A stretch of 64,000 nt of DNA from Pseudozobellia sp. WGM2 (GTDB lineage Bacteria; Bacteroidota; Bacteroidia; Flavobacteriales; Flavobacteriaceae), in the NCBI RefSeq assembly GCF_017810075.1, contig NZ_JADNYK010000010.1:1-64000 (forward strand), read 5' to 3'. The position numbers were made by a program, and so were the translations under genes. Below the pieces are notes generated by a model that was not told where the DNA came from, made no database searches, and saw only the letters and a program-made list of their open reading frames with translations. Positions 1 through 8,756 of this stretch are shown in pieces; position 1 is the first letter of the stretch, and each line of letters starts with the position of its first letter.

Positions 1-102
1 ATAAGCTTCAATAGGTCCGTAGATAATTCCAAGGTCGGTCGTTTTTACGCAAAGATCGGACTCCTATATCAATCCGCACACAACTTTTGAGATTGATCCA
101 TT

Positions 103-1020
103 TTACCACCGTACGCCATGAACTGCCATGTCTAGCGTGTAAACTGAATCCATTGCGGTTATGAACAATATATTTTGATCAGGGCCGGCAAAGGTCACAT
201 TGGCCGTCCATTTTTCGGGTACGTCGATATGTTCTATTTTCTCTCCCTTTGAGTTGAAGACGGTTACTCCGTCTCCGGTCAAATACACATTGCCTAAGTT
301 GTCAACGGTCATACCATCACTACCCATATCGGCAAAAAGTCTTTTATTACTTAGGCTTCCATCTTTTTCAATGGTATAGACATATGTTTTTTTTGCGCCA
401 TTATCAGAGACATATAGTGTTTTGCCATCTGCTGATCCAATTATGCCATTGGGCTGTTCATAATTATCATCGATGACAATTCTGGGTGAAGAGCTGTTCA
501 GTTCTAGATAATAAACGCGTCTGGCAGATTGTTCTGGTTCTGTATGTTTCCACCAAGGTCGTTTATAGAAAGGGTCGGTGAAGTAAATACCACCTGACTT
601 GTCGCTCCACAGGTCATTTGGACCATTGAATTTCTTATCCTTAAAATTTTTAAGAAGAACGGTTACTTCTTTGTTCTTGTCAATACGCCAAAGTTCATTT
701 TTTTCATCTGCGGCAGCCAAAAGGTTGCCATCATGATCGATGTAAAGTCCGTTTGAGCGCCCTGCAGGTTTCATATAATCAGTGACCGTATTATTTTTTG
801 AATTCCATTTTACAATACGGTCGTTAGGTTGATCGGTAAAATAAACGTCTCCATTTTTATCGGATGCCGGACCTTCGGTAAATTCAAAAGTGTCAGCCAC
901 TAAATTAAGTTCGGCACCTTTGGCAATTATAGAATTAGATTTTATTTGAGCTTTACACGATATGTTTAATGATAATGCTAAAATTAATGCGAAAGCGGGT
1001 GCTTTAAAATGGTTTTTCAT
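103..1020 (-). CDS. SMP-30/gluconolactonase/LRE family lipoprotein
   Basis: The 305-residue product matches the SMP-30/gluconolactonase family, six-bladed propellers that hydrolyse sugar lactones with a bound divalent metal. Seen: Glu49 in the first blade (FTEGPASD), an Asn-rich FNGPNDLWSD segment and the late VSDNGAKKTYVY, which match the three usual metal ligands. The N-terminus is a short hydrophobic signal ending in LNISC (Cys22), so it is probably an envelope lipoprotein; the lipobox is loose but acceptable for Bacteroidota. It lies 38 bp downstream of the epimerase-like gene on the same strand, so the two are likely co-transcribed in sugar catabolism. The true substrate is unknown. Confidence 0.85.
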   Translation of the reverse strand: MKNHFKAPAFALILALSLNISCKAQIKSNSIIAKGAELNLVADTFEFTEGPASDKNGDVYFTDQPNDRIVKWNSKNNTVTDYMKPAGRSNGLYIDHDGNLLAAADEKNELWRIDKNKEVTVLLKNFKDKKFNGPNDLWSDKSGGIYFTDPFYKRPWWKHTEPEQSARRVYYLELNSSSPRIVIDDNYEQPNGIIGSADGKTLYVSDNGAKKTYVYTIEKDGSLSNKRLFADMGSDGMTVDNLGNVYLTGDGVTVFNSKGEKIEHIDVPEKWTANVTFAGPDQNILFITAMDSVYTLDMAVHGVRW

Positions 1021-1058
1021 AATGTTCGTTTAGCCCTGACACTTTTGTTTTCTAAGCG

Positions 1059-1892
1059 TTATATTTTTTTCAGGAATTTCATATTGTGTTTCATGCTTTC
1101 TAGAGGTGTGCTTGCGTATTCTTCTTGTTCTATAAAAATGTGCTTTACCCCTGATGCTTTCTGATTGTTCATCATGGTTTTTATGTCAAGTACGCCTTTA
1201 CCGAATTCAGTACTTTCTTTTTCATGCATGTTCATGTCTTTCAAATGCCAAAGTGGAAAACGCCCGGGGTATTTTTCAAAATAATCTAGTGGGTCTTTAC
1301 CAGCAACGACTACCCAACCAAGATCAAGCTCCATATGAACTAGGTCAGGCTCGGTTTGGTCCATTAAAACATCATAAAGTACATGACCATTGTCAGATTC
1401 GAATTCATATCCATGATTGTGATACCCAAACTTTAATCCCAATTTTTTGCAAGACTCTCCTGCTTTGTTAAATGCTTCCGCTACTTTCTTATAATTGTCG
1501 ATCGTTTGACCTTTACTGGGCAGCGAAGAACAAATAAGATATTCTTGCCCAGAGGCTACAGCTTGTTCCATAGTTTTTTCAAAATCATCATCTAAAGCGA
1601 CGTGTCCACTGGTCAATTGCATTCCTAAATCTTCACATGTTTTTTTCATTCCTTCTGGTGATAGCCCATAGTAAAGACCCTTATTGCTTCTTGCCGACTC
1701 TATTTTTTTGATGCCTATATCAGCAATTTGTTCGAGAGTGGCTTTCGCATCCTTCAACATATCATCCCTAAAAGAGTATAATTGAACACCGTATCGGGGC
1801 TGATTAGGTGTATTAAAAGAAAATGAGGGTATTAGCAGGGTAGAGGCACCGGCAATCGAGGTTCGTTTAACGAATTGTCTTCTTGAAATCAT
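1059..1892 (-). CDS. Sugar phosphate isomerase/epimerase-like TIM barrel, Tat-exported
   Basis: The 277-residue protein belongs to the AP-endonuclease-2-like TIM barrel family of sugar isomerases/epimerases. Seen: RYGVQLYSFRDD at the first strand, KFGYHNHGYEFE, MELDLGWVVVAGKDP, LWHLKDMN and a terminal FIEQEEY, which carry the His, Glu and Asp metal ligands usual for the family. The N-terminus has a twin-arginine signal (SRRQFVK followed by a hydrophobic run), so export by Tat is predicted. Bacteroidota use such secreted barrels in sugar breakdown, often beside SMP-30 or Gfo/Idh/MocA proteins, as here. Substrate cannot be told. Confidence 0.85.
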   Translation of the reverse strand: MISRRQFVKRTSIAGASTLLIPSFSFNTPNQPRYGVQLYSFRDDMLKDAKATLEQIADIGIKKIESARSNKGLYYGLSPEGMKKTCEDLGMQLTSGHVALDDDFEKTMEQAVASGQEYLICSSLPSKGQTIDNYKKVAEAFNKAGESCKKLGLKFGYHNHGYEFESDNGHVLYDVLMDQTEPDLVHMELDLGWVVVAGKDPLDYFEKYPGRFPLWHLKDMNMHEKESTEFGKGVLDIKTMMNNQKASGVKHIFIEQEEYASTPLESMKHNMKFLKKI

Positions 1893-1977
1893 TATATAGA
1901 AATTTATAAGATCAAGATAGCGAAATAGAATGAAAACTAGTTTTCAAATACGTTCAAAATAAATGTGAAAATTGTAT

Positions 1978-2005
1978 TTGAATGCTGAGGCTTGGTATAT
2001 ATTTG
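1978..2005 (+). promoter_or_regulatory. Bacteroidota-type promoter for the zinc metallopeptidase gene
   Basis: TTTG ends at 1980, then 17 bp, then TATATTTG at 1998-2005, which is a full match to TAnnTTTG. Expected transcription start is near 2010, giving a leader of about 20 nt before the ATG at 2029. Confidence 0.6.
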
Positions 2006-2028
2006 AGTATGTTGTTATTTAAATCGCT

Positions 2029-3090
2029 ATGAAAATTTTTAGCTGTCAAAACTGTAGAAACCCCTTGTATTTTGAAAACACGGTTTGTTTGGTCTGCGGT
2101 AGTCAAGTCGGATACCTTGAGGAAACCTTTTCTTTGGTCAATTTGACCCAAGCTCATTCAGGTTTCAGTCTGGGCACTAATAACGGTAAGTTCTATCGAT
2201 ATTGTCAAAATGCACAATATGACGCTTGTAACTGGTTGGTCGACATGAGTAGTTCAAGCACGTTCTGCACTGCTTGCTCATTGAATAAGACCATACCTAG
2301 TCTGGAAATAGAAAAAAACTTGACGGAGTGGCGAAAAATAGAAATTGCCAAGCATCGATTAGTCTATGCTTTATTGCGTTTTGGTCTACCGGTTGTAGAT
2401 AAAGATTGGGCGCCCGATGAAGGTCTGGCCTTTAACTTTCTTTCCGATACATCTCATGGTAACAATAATGCACCTGTACGAACGGGCCACCTGAACGGCT
2501 TGATTACGATTAATATTGCAGAGGCCGATAGCGTACACCGTGAATACATGCGCAAGCAAATGGCCGAGCCCTATAGAACTTTGATAGGTCATTTTCGACA
2601 CGAAGTAGGGCATTATTACTGGGAGCGTTTAATACGCAATAATTTTCAGGAAGAACAAAATTTTCGAGCCGTATTTGGTGACGAACGTGCTGACTATGGT
2701 CAAGCATTAGAAAAGCATTACGCTCAAGGGGCGCCCAAAAACTGGAATTACAACTACATTAGTGCCTATGCCGCATCTCACCCGTGGGAAGATTGGGCCG
2801 AAACTTGGGCGCATTATCTTCACCTAATAGATATGCTAGAGACTGCCTTTTATTTCGGCATTAAGATTGGGGACGATTTTGGCAATACCGCACCAATAAA
2901 AATGGAAGCAGTTTTCGACCCTTATACCCAACCTGACTTTGAAGCGATAATCGAATCTTTCTTACCATTAACGTTTGCCCTTAATAGCCTCAATAGAAGT
3001 ATGGGCCAACCTGATATTTACCCGTTTGTAATACCGGATAATGTCATTGGCAAGTTGAGATATGTGCATCAACTTCTGCACAAGAAATAA
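2029..3090 (+). CDS. Zinc-ribbon zinc-dependent metallopeptidase (DUF2248-type)
   Basis: The 353-residue protein looks like the putative zinc-binding metallopeptidase family found in many bacteria. Seen: an N-terminal zinc-ribbon pattern (CQNC and CLVC near residues 6-23, then CTAC near 85) and a metallopeptidase motif HEVGH at residues 191-195, followed by DERADYGQ and a WEDWAETWAHYLH segment that could supply the third zinc ligand. No signal peptide, so probably cytoplasmic. It has its own promoter just upstream. The physiological substrate is unknown; the family name is all that can be said with confidence. Confidence 0.8.
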   Translation: MKIFSCQNCRNPLYFENTVCLVCGSQVGYLEETFSLVNLTQAHSGFSLGTNNGKFYRYCQNAQYDACNWLVDMSSSSTFCTACSLNKTIPSLEIEKNLTEWRKIEIAKHRLVYALLRFGLPVVDKDWAPDEGLAFNFLSDTSHGNNNAPVRTGHLNGLITINIAEADSVHREYMRKQMAEPYRTLIGHFRHEVGHYYWERLIRNNFQEEQNFRAVFGDERADYGQALEKHYAQGAPKNWNYNYISAYAASHPWEDWAETWAHYLHLIDMLETAFYFGIKIGDDFGNTAPIKMEAVFDPYTQPDFEAIIESFLPLTFALNSLNRSMGQPDIYPFVIPDNVIGKLRYVHQLLHKK

Positions 3091-3156
3091 ATTATTTTGT
3101 CTTCGTCAAGTTAGAATTAGCTATATGAGATGCTTACTTTTGTGAAAAGTTAGGCA

Positions 3157-3966
3157 ATGAATTCTAGAAAGAAACAACTTCAAGCATTTGATCGGTTACT
3201 GACTATTATGGATGAGCTTCGAGCCCAATGCCCATGGGATAAGAAGCAGACCATGCAGACCTTGAGACATTTGACCATTGAAGAAACCTATGAGTTGGGT
3301 GATGCCATTTTAGATAATGATTTAGAGGAAGTGAAAAAAGAACTTGGTGATGTTCTTTTGCATATTGTTTTCTATTCGAAAATAGGTTCAGAAACCAAAG
3401 ATTTTGACATTGCCGATGTCTGTAATACTATATGTGATAAGCTTATCAACAGGCATCCTCATATTTATGGTGATGTAAAGGTTGAAGATGAAGAAGACGT
3501 AAAGAGAAATTGGGAGAACATCAAGCTCAAAGAAGGCAAAAAAAGCGTTTTAGAAGGTGTGCCGAACGGGTTGCCATCTTTGGTAAAGGCTAATCGAATT
3601 CAAGATAAAGTCGCAGGTGTAGGTTTTGACTGGGAAAAACCGGAACAAGTCTGGGAAAAGGTTCAGGAAGAACTATCTGAGTTTCAAGATGAAGTTGCTG
3701 CTGGCGATAAGAATCAAATGGAATCGGAATTCGGCGATGTGATGTTTTCTATGGTCAATTACGCCCGATTTTTAGAGATCAATCCGGAAAACGCGTTGGA
3801 GCGCACCAACAAAAAATTCATGGCCCGATTTCAGTATTTAGAGAAGAAAGCAAAGCACATTGGCAAGTCACTAAAAGAAATGACCCTTGAAGAAATGGAT
3901 GTATTCTGGGAAGAGGCCAAACGGGTTCAAAGCAATGGTCTAAAGTCAGAGACAGAAACCGAATAA
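3157..3966 (+). CDS. mazG: MazG nucleoside triphosphate pyrophosphohydrolase
   Basis: The 269-residue protein is a full-length tandem-domain MazG, which hydrolyses (d)NTPs to the monophosphate and pyrophosphate and helps clean abnormal nucleotides. Seen: CPWDKKQT near the start, first helical metal site EETYELGDA followed by EEVKKELGDVLLH, and a second domain with EELSEFQDE and ESEFGDVMFS. These ExxE and ExxD sets are the magnesium ligands. The motif TACTTTTG at 3135-3142 is a good -7 element 14 bp before the ATG; the -33 position has TTA instead of TTG, so the promoter is only partly supported. The MATE gene follows after 45 bp and may be co-transcribed. Confidence 0.93.
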   Translation: MNSRKKQLQAFDRLLTIMDELRAQCPWDKKQTMQTLRHLTIEETYELGDAILDNDLEEVKKELGDVLLHIVFYSKIGSETKDFDIADVCNTICDKLINRHPHIYGDVKVEDEEDVKRNWENIKLKEGKKSVLEGVPNGLPSLVKANRIQDKVAGVGFDWEKPEQVWEKVQEELSEFQDEVAAGDKNQMESEFGDVMFSMVNYARFLEINPENALERTNKKFMARFQYLEKKAKHIGKSLKEMTLEEMDVFWEEAKRVQSNGLKSETETE

Positions 3967-4011
3967 TAAGACCACTTTCTTCTTTGAGGTCAATCGCTAA
4001 TTTACATCGCT

Positions 4012-5388
4012 TTGTTTGAACAATACACGAAAGAATTTAGATATAATATAAAACTCTCTGTACCAGTGATCATGGGTATGTTGGGCCATACTTTTGTACA
4101 ATTGGCCGATAACATTATGGTGGGGCAATTGGGTACCGCTCAATTGGCGGCCGTTTCATTAGGTAACAGTTTTGTTTTTATAGCGATGTCTATCGGAATA
4201 GGTTTTTCTACTGCGATTACACCCTTGGTCGCCGAAGCCGATGGTGCCGGTAATAAGGCCGACGCCAAGAGCGCTTTAAAACATGGCCTGGCCCTATGTA
4301 CGGTTATAGGGCTTTCTCTTTTCGGCATCATATTACTGGCCAAACCGCTGATGTATATGATGGAGCAGCCCCCTGAAGTTGTGGAGTTGGCCATTCCATA
4401 TCTTGATTTGGTAGCTTTTTCGTTGGTTCCGCTCATTGTCTTTCAGGCATTCAAACAATTTTCTGAAGGGCTTTCTCAAACGAGATACCCGATGTATGCT
4501 ACTATAATTGCCAACATAGTGAACATTGTTCTTAACTACCTGTTGATATTTGGGGCATTCGGTTTTCCTGAAATGGGCATCGTCGGTGCGGCGATTGGTA
4601 CTCTTGTTTCCCGATTTGTCATGGTATTTTATCTTTGGTTTTTGTTGAAGCGTAAAAAGAAATTTCACGACTATGTAACCGGATTTAATTTCCGTAATCT
4701 CGAAAGAAAAGTAATCGATAAGATTATTAGCTTAGGTTTTCCCTCAGCGCTGCAAATGCTGTTTGAAGTAGCGATTTTCACGGCAGCTATATGGCTTAGT
4801 GGAGTTTTGGGTAAAAATGCCCAAGCCGCCAATCAAATAGCCCTAAACTTGAGTAGTATGACATTCATGTTCGGGATGGGACTTGGTGTGGCCGCTATGA
4901 TTCGAGTGGGCAATCAAAAAGGCCTTAAGAATTTTACAGAGTTGAGACGTATCGGGCAATCAATATTTTTTCTGACCTTTTTATTGGAAATCGTCTTTGC
5001 TCTTTTATTCTTATGGGGCCGCCACTGGTTTCCCACCCTTTACCTCGATGTTGATGATGTAATCAATATGGCTGACAATACCCAAGTGATTGCACTGGCC
5101 GCTGAATTACTTTTGGTCGCTGCGGTTTTTCAAATTTCCGATGGGGTACAAGTAGTTGTTTTAGGTGCTTTGCGTGGTATGCAAGATGTGAAGATTCCGA
5201 CCCTTCTCACATTCATTGCTTATTGGGTTATTGGTTTTCCCCTAAGTTATTATTTAGGCCTTCATACCGACTTTGAAAGTACCGGAATATGGATCGGACT
5301 TCTGGTAGGGCTTACCGCATCAGGTATTATGTTGTATATTCGATTTAATTATTTAACCAAAAAAATGATTGCTGAGACATCCCATTAA
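4012..5388 (+). CDS. MATE family multidrug/metabolite efflux transporter
   Basis: The 458-residue protein is a typical MATE (NorM-like) transporter with about 12 membrane helices, exporting organic cations or metabolites in exchange for Na+ or H+. Seen: the first helix with SVPVIMGMLGHTFVQLADN and its repeat counterpart SLGFPSALQMLFEVAIF in the second half, plus QASDGVQ-like FQISDGVQVV in helix 10. The chosen start is TTG at 4012; the next in-frame ATG is inside helix 1 and would remove the conserved amphipathic KEFRYNIKLS segment. Drug specificity cannot be read from sequence. Confidence 0.9.
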   Translation: MFEQYTKEFRYNIKLSVPVIMGMLGHTFVQLADNIMVGQLGTAQLAAVSLGNSFVFIAMSIGIGFSTAITPLVAEADGAGNKADAKSALKHGLALCTVIGLSLFGIILLAKPLMYMMEQPPEVVELAIPYLDLVAFSLVPLIVFQAFKQFSEGLSQTRYPMYATIIANIVNIVLNYLLIFGAFGFPEMGIVGAAIGTLVSRFVMVFYLWFLLKRKKKFHDYVTGFNFRNLERKVIDKIISLGFPSALQMLFEVAIFTAAIWLSGVLGKNAQAANQIALNLSSMTFMFGMGLGVAAMIRVGNQKGLKNFTELRRIGQSIFFLTFLLEIVFALLFLWGRHWFPTLYLDVDDVINMADNTQVIALAAELLLVAAVFQISDGVQVVVLGALRGMQDVKIPTLLTFIAYWVIGFPLSYYLGLHTDFESTGIWIGLLVGLTASGIMLYIRFNYLTKKMIAETSH

Positions 5389-5437
5389 ATTGTATGATGA
5401 TGGATGTTTTCCAATTTAAAAGTATATTATAAACGAA

Positions 5438-5665
5438 ATGGAATTTCCAAAATTTTTACTAGGGGATAATACCGATTACCCAACCGCAATATTCGTCGTT
5501 CACACTGAGTACCCGAGGTTTATCATTAATCTTGAAAATGATGAAGTCGAATGGTTAGAAGATTTTACTTCGGAAGATGAAAAGGAGCTAGAAGCGGAAG
5601 CGGAAAACCTTATCGAACAGGCCAATTCATTTTATGACAGAGAGATTTCTAGATACGAAGACTAG
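5438..5665 (+). CDS. Small acidic protein of unknown function
   Basis: A 75-residue protein that I recognise only as a conserved-looking flavobacterial hypothetical. It is strongly acidic, with a C-terminal charged helix (SEDEKELEAEAENLIEQ). It has no signal peptide, no cysteine and no membrane segment, so it is presumably cytosolic. It lies 12 bp before the PAP2 phosphatase gene and is probably in the same transcript. No function is proposed. Confidence 0.7.
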   Translation: MEFPKFLLGDNTDYPTAIFVVHTEYPRFIINLENDEVEWLEDFTSEDEKELEAEAENLIEQANSFYDREISRYED

Positions 5666-5677
5666 AAAGCAGAAAGT

Positions 5678-6247
5678 ATGTGGGAAGAATTGATTCAATA
5701 CGATAAAGAACTTTTTCTTTTACTGAATAATTTAGGAAACCCAAGTTGGGATGCCTTTTGGATGTTTATCACCAACAAACTTTCCGCAATACCTCTGTAT
5801 ATAGTTCTTCTATTTTTAACTTATAAACAGTTCGGAATTAAGAAAACCGTACTTTTTGTAGTCGCGGTCGCTTTGATGATATTGGTAACCGACCAGTTGT
5901 CTAACTTTTTTAAATATGGAGTTCAACGCTTGCGGCCTTGTTACGATTCTGATTTAGACGGTCTGGTCAGACTGGTGAAAAAATCGTGTGGAGGTAAATT
6001 CGGATATTTTTCTGCACATGCGGCCAATAATTTTGCGGTAGCCTTTTTCTTTACATTCTTGTTGAGGTCAAAATACCGTTACCTAGGAATTTTCTTGATA
6101 TTCTGGGCGATTTTGGTTTCCTATAGTCGAATTTATATCGGGGTACATTTTCCTTTAGATGTATTCTCAGGCGCTTTAATCGGACTGGTTTTTAGCTGGT
6201 TATTTACAAAGTTGGTTATATTTGCAGTCGACAAAATACCTATATGA
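5678..6247 (+). CDS. PAP2-family membrane phosphatase
   Basis: The 189-residue integral membrane protein is a PAP2/BacA-independent type lipid phosphatase, likely acting on undecaprenyl pyrophosphate or a related polyprenyl/phosphatidyl substrate. All three catalytic motifs are visible: K79-x6-RP (to Pro87), SAH at 112-114 in place of the usual PSGH core, and SR-x5-H-x3-D at 150-161 with His157 and Asp161. About five membrane helices surround them. Its stop overlaps the start of the GT39 gene by 4 bp (ATGA), so translation is coupled and a shared lipid-linked pathway is likely. Confidence 0.88.
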   Translation: MWEELIQYDKELFLLLNNLGNPSWDAFWMFITNKLSAIPLYIVLLFLTYKQFGIKKTVLFVVAVALMILVTDQLSNFFKYGVQRLRPCYDSDLDGLVRLVKKSCGGKFGYFSAHAANNFAVAFFFTFLLRSKYRYLGIFLIFWAILVSYSRIYIGVHFPLDVFSGALIGLVFSWLFTKLVIFAVDKIPI

Positions 6248-7893
6248 TATCTAACTCTAGATATTGGTTTTTAGTGTTCTTGGTTATTCTGGTGTACTTC
6301 GCCGGTATGTTCGTAACCCTTTTCGAAAATGACTCTGCGCAATTTGCTGTTATGGCCATGCGAATGGTTCAGGAAAATGATTTTTTGAACCTTTTTAAGG
6401 GTACTGAAGAATATTTAGATAAACCACACCTACATTATTGGCTTGCCGCTTTTTCATACCTCGTTTTTGGTATTGAAGATTGGGCATACCGCATACCCGG
6501 TATTTTGGCTTTGTTGTTAGGGGCCTATAGTAGCTATGGGCTAGGCAAATTATTATACTCTAAAGATATTGGTAAGATTTCGGCCCTTATTTTTATGACG
6601 GCCCAGACCATAGTTCTTGCAGCTATCGATGTTAGAACTGATGCTGTTTTGACCGGCTTTGTCATTTTGTCGATTTGGCAACTTGCCACCTATATCAATA
6701 CACGATCTTTAAAGGCGCTTCTGCTGGGCTCTATAGGTGCCGGATTGGCATTTTCGTCCAAAGGGCAACTGGCGATATTGGTTATTGGTCTGGCAATACT
6801 CAGTCATTTGGCCTATCGAAGAGATTGGAAAGCACTAGTGAATTGGAAAGTGGTTCTTGGTTTGCTTGCTTTTGCAATAACCATTGCTCCTATGCTTTAC
6901 GCATATTATCATCAATTTGATGTGCATCCTGAGAAAATTATTAGGGAAAAGAGTAATCGCAGTGGTATCTTCTTTATTTTTTGGGAACAAAGCTTTGAAA
7001 GACTCAGTGGTGAGGGTATGGGTAGCAATAGTAGTGACTACTTTTTCTTTTTTCATACCTATTTATGGGTGTTCTTACCATGGACGTTCTTGGGCATTAT
7101 GGCCTATGTCAAAAAAATCAAGACACTTTTTAAATTGAAGTTTAAATACGTAGAAGGTCAAGAGTTTTTGACTTTGGGCGGTATAACTTTTTTCTTTCTC
7201 ATAGCGAGCTTTTCCCAGTTCAAATTACCACATTACTTAAATAGCATAATCCCGCTATTTGCGGTTTTGACGGCATCTTACCTATACAAGGTAAGTGAAA
7301 GGAAAACTTTGAGAACACTCTTAGGTATTCAGTACTTCGTGCTGAGCGTAGTTTTTATGGCTACGGTACTACTTTGTTTTTTAGTTTTTGAATTTGAGAA
7401 TATTTTTGCCTTAGCGTTTCTTTTGATTTTTCTTTTGGTCATTATTTATTTCTGCCTCAAGAGGGAAGGCTATACACGACGTTTGGTTACAATTTCGGTG
7501 TACTCATCGCTGCTTTTGAACGCTACACTGAACCTCCATTTTTATCCAAATCTTTTAACTTATCAAGCAGGTTCAAGTATGGCTGAAGTTGTACATGAAA
7601 TGGAAATTCCTACGGACAAGATTTACAAAATAGGTGATTATCATACCTGGTCTTTAGATTTCTACAACAAGAAGCCTGTGAAAATTACTTCCTACGAAGC
7701 TATTAAGAATAAGAAAGATATTTGGATTTATGCCAATGATGATCAACTTCGTGAACTTCAAGACCGTGATTTTGACTGGAATATTCAATATACACGGGCG
7801 CAATTTAGAATTACCCGTTTGAGCTTAAAGTTTTTAAATCCTTCGAAACGAAAAAAGACTTTGAAAAAAATGCATTTGGTGCATATTTACTAA
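6244..7893 (+). CDS. GT39-type (ArnT/PMT-like) polyprenyl-phosphate-sugar transferase
   Basis: The 549-residue multi-spanning protein matches glycosyltransferase family 39, which moves a sugar from a polyprenyl-phosphate carrier to lipid A, protein or glycan on the periplasmic face. Seen: an acidic motif in the first periplasmic loop (ENDSAQFAVMAMRM), then YLDKPHLHYWLAA and DWAYRIPGIL, all typical of the ArnT branch, followed by about ten more helices and a short soluble tail. It is translationally coupled to the PAP2 gene. Its stop interlocks with the stop of the convergent flippase-like gene (positions 7890-7893), leaving no room for a terminator. The sugar and acceptor are unknown. Confidence 0.85.
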   Translation: MISNSRYWFLVFLVILVYFAGMFVTLFENDSAQFAVMAMRMVQENDFLNLFKGTEEYLDKPHLHYWLAAFSYLVFGIEDWAYRIPGILALLLGAYSSYGLGKLLYSKDIGKISALIFMTAQTIVLAAIDVRTDAVLTGFVILSIWQLATYINTRSLKALLLGSIGAGLAFSSKGQLAILVIGLAILSHLAYRRDWKALVNWKVVLGLLAFAITIAPMLYAYYHQFDVHPEKIIREKSNRSGIFFIFWEQSFERLSGEGMGSNSSDYFFFFHTYLWVFLPWTFLGIMAYVKKIKTLFKLKFKYVEGQEFLTLGGITFFFLIASFSQFKLPHYLNSIIPLFAVLTASYLYKVSERKTLRTLLGIQYFVLSVVFMATVLLCFLVFEFENIFALAFLLIFLLVIIYFCLKREGYTRRLVTISVYSSLLLNATLNLHFYPNLLTYQAGSSMAEVVHEMEIPTDKIYKIGDYHTWSLDFYNKKPVKITSYEAIKNKKDIWIYANDDQLRELQDRDFDWNIQYTRAQFRITRLSLKFLNPSKRKKTLKKMHLVHIY

Positions 7894-8756
7894 ACGGTAT
7901 GTAGTTGCGGTTTCTTGAAGTGATAGACTATCCCCATAAGAGAAGTCAGTGCGGTAATCAAGAAGAAAACCATGCTTATGGTTATAGATATATCTTGCTC
8001 AAGACCCAGCCAAATCGAAAAATAGTAAAAGGTTACTTCTCTACTACCTATACCACCAACCGTTAACGGTAAAACTGCTACAATCGAAGAAATCAAGAAT
8101 ACAAAAAGATACGAAGTGGTTTCGATTGAAATACCCATAGCGAGAAGTATGAACCATACACTAACCAACTGCGCTAGTTGAACCATGGCCGAAAATGCTG
8201 TAGATTTCCAGAATACGGGAAAAACAAACTTGAAAAAGCTGCGATTTAACCACCAGAATATTAGAACACTAAGTACTATCAATGGAATAACTAAAAAGCG
8301 GTAAGAAACGAAAATTTGATGTTGTAAAAGCAGGGCAAGAATGCAAGCGTAAACGAATAAAAGCAATAAACCGCTCAACCTATCTAAAAGTAAAACGGAA
8401 ACTACTTTTTTTGTTTTCAATTGAAATGTTTTCTTGATTAGATAGCCTTTATAGGCATCGCCACCTATACCCCCAGGTAGAAATAGATTATAGAACATAC
8501 CCAAGAGGTATAGTTTTATATTGCTTACGTGCGAGAGTGGAATTGCTAACTCGTGAAAATAAAGGTTCAACCGAAAAGCAGAGAGTAATTTAGATATAAT
8601 GAAGAAAACTAGGGCAGCCGTTAGAAAAATGGGGTCGATACTTTTTAAAATTCCCCAAACTTCGACAAAGTCGACTTTGGTAAAGACCAAATAAATCAAG
8701 AGTGCACTGAAGGCTATCTTCAGAGCGGTGATTACCTTTTTACGCAGATTTGCCAC
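7890..8756 (-). CDS. Flippase-like membrane protein (LPG synthase TM/UPF0104 family)
   Basis: The 288-residue protein has about eight membrane helices and the LPGGIGGDAYKGYLI signature of the lysylphosphatidylglycerol-synthase TM region family (YbhN/AglD-like). Members work in lipid or lipid-linked sugar translocation or modification. The C-terminal catalytic domain of full MprF proteins is absent, so lysyl transfer is not expected. The start is GTG at 8756 and overlaps the end of the GT2 gene by 17 bp, which implies coupled translation and a joint role with that glycosyltransferase. Confidence 0.82.
   Translation of the reverse strand: MANLRKKVITALKIAFSALLIYLVFTKVDFVEVWGILKSIDPIFLTAALVFFIISKLLSAFRLNLYFHELAIPLSHVSNIKLYLLGMFYNLFLPGGIGGDAYKGYLIKKTFQLKTKKVVSVLLLDRLSGLLLLFVYACILALLLQHQIFVSYRFLVIPLIVLSVLIFWWLNRSFFKFVFPVFWKSTAFSAMVQLAQLVSVWFILLAMGISIETTSYLFVFLISSIVAVLPLTVGGIGSREVTFYYFSIWLGLEQDISITISMVFFLITALTSLMGIVYHFKKPQLHTV

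Noticed and set aside
1-90. Open frame running in from the left edge on the plus strand (about 29 codons)
   Set aside because: Too short and without recognisable sequence; an open frame of this size is likely by chance in AT-rich DNA. It may be the tail of a gene, but I cannot support that.
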